Shown: piece after piece, positions 34,824 through 35,449 of the stretch
How positions within the stretch are numbered: position 1 is the first letter of the stretch
How the letters are laid out: each line of letters opens with the position of its first letter
DNA from: Candidatus Aminicenantota bacterium
GTDB taxonomy: Bacteria > Acidobacteriota > Aminicenantia > UBA2199
Length of the DNA stretch: 35,449 nt
Reading direction: 5' to 3'
Assembly (NCBI GenBank): GCA_016934745.1
Contig: JAFGSF010000031.1
Span: 1 to 35,449, forward strand
The notes under the pieces: generated by a model
The model's input: only the letters and a program-made list of their open reading frames with translations
What the model was told of the DNA's origin: nothing
Databases searched by the model: none
Position numbers and translations under genes: made by a program

Positions 34824-35449
34824 ATGAAAGCACCCTTTGATCCGCAGAAGAATTACGAGAAGAGCCGCAAACTGGTGGGCTACACTCCGCGCCAGGAAAC
34901 CAAAGCCGCGGTTTACGCCAAATTGGGATTCAAGTGCGGCCTGGAAGTTCATCAGCAGCTGAAAACGGCCAAGAAATTGTTTTGCCACTGCCCGGCCGGG
35001 CGCTACCACGACCATGATGATTATGACGCCGAAATCGTCCGCCACATGAGGCCGACCCTTTCTGAGCTCGGCGAATACGACGGCACGGCACTGATGGAGT
35101 TCAAGACCCGCAAAAACGTGATTTACCGCATCAAGAACGAGACGACCTGCACCTACGAGATCGACGACACACCGCCCTTCCTGCTCAACCCCCAAGCCGT
35201 GGAGATCGCCATGGAGATCGCCCTGTTGCTCAAGACCAACATCGTCGGCGAGTTCCATATCACCCGCAAGCAATACCTCGACGGCAGCATCCCCACCGGC
35301 TTTCAAAGGACCGGCATCCTGGGCATCGAAGGCGAGATCCCGCTCAGCCGGAAAAAGGTGCGCATCATCCAGCTGAGCATCGAGGAAGATTCCTGCCGGG
35401 AAGTATCCGATATCGGCCATGTCCGTGTTTATTCCACCGACCGCCTGGG
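34824..35449 (+). CDS. gatE: archaeal-type Glu-tRNA(Gln) amidotransferase subunit E, 5' part
   Basis: The first 208 codons of a gene cut by the window end. The GatB/GatE kinase-like domain is evident: KCGLEVHQQLKTAKKLFCHC, MRPTLSELGEYDGTALMEF, TTCTYEIDDTPPFLLNPQAV and LDGSIPTGFQRTGILG. The glutamine in HQQL, the SELGEYD block and the TCTYEIDD block match GatE, the archaeal form that works with GatD, rather than bacterial GatB (EVHVQL). The enzyme turns misacylated Glu-tRNA(Gln) into Gln-tRNA(Gln). AAGGA precedes the ATG, and a consensus promoter is present. No gatD or gatC/A lies upstream; gatD would be expected downstream or elsewhere. Confidence 0.85.
   Translation, partial: MKAPFDPQKNYEKSRKLVGYTPRQETKAAVYAKLGFKCGLEVHQQLKTAKKLFCHCPAGRYHDHDDYDAEIVRHMRPTLSELGEYDGTALMEFKTRKNVIYRIKNETTCTYEIDDTPPFLLNPQAVEIAMEIALLLKTNIVGEFHITRKQYLDGSIPTGFQRTGILGIEGEIPLSRKKVRIIQLSIEEDSCREVSDIGHVRVYSTDRL

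Overview
This 35.4 kb window is a gene-dense, moderately GC-rich stretch of a bacterial chromosome. There are no rRNA or tRNA genes, insertion sequences, prophage or CRISPR that I could see. The organism is diderm: it has gmhA (LPS heptose), a DUF5916-type outer-membrane barrel protein, a Tat substrate and many signal peptides. The mix of CBM9/DUF5916, DUF362 with DUF6599, an M64 peptidase, VIT/vWA proteins, an archaeal-type GatE and dispersed palindromes would fit an uncultured Acidobacteriota- or Aminicenantota-like lineage. That placement is an inference from gene content, not a measured result.

Left part (1-6632, all minus strand): the 3' partner and gene of a DUF2089 regulator operon, then a metallophosphoesterase with an unusual insertion, then a secreted CBM9/DUF5916 protein. 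The next operon is fabF followed by a FabK/nitronate-monooxygenase-like flavoprotein, one base apart, closed by an intrinsic terminator. The gaps here are AT-rich and hold repeats: two copies of a composite element (a 24-nt motif next to stop codons plus a 28-nt palindrome) and a GTAGGGGTT-type palindrome.

Middle (6790-13620): a small PilZ protein on plus, then a minus-strand operon of a membrane-anchored hypothetical, a hybrid sensor kinase and an overlapping sugar-phosphate-isomerase-like TIM barrel. NADP-type glutamate dehydrogenase (gdhA) follows with its own terminator, and is divergent from the acyltransferase plsC. The 3' ends of gdhA and plsC both carry a long stem-loop of the same architecture, with covarying stems. 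This is the most promising undescribed element in the window.

Plus-strand block (12842-26088): plsC, gmhA, a class I aminotransferase, a penicillin-binding transpeptidase with a non-standard N-terminal half coupled by ATGA to a TPR protein, a DUF1848 protein, then a Tat-exported DUF362 protein, DUF6599, a TlpA-like thioredoxin and a secreted M16 peptidase.

Right part (26257-35449): a secreted M64 peptidase with a LolA-like hypothetical (minus); a divergent GDSL/SGNH hydrolase, then a zinc-ribbon/TM/thioredoxin protein and OsmC (plus); a vWA plus VIT-vWA gene pair (minus); and the 5' part of an archaeal-type gatE running off the window. Much of the content concerns the cell envelope: export, redox, proteolysis and lipid or LPS precursors. 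Many gene starts are preceded by recognisable sigma70-type promoters (16-18 nt spacers) and Shine-Dalgarno motifs; I used these to trim several over-long open frames.
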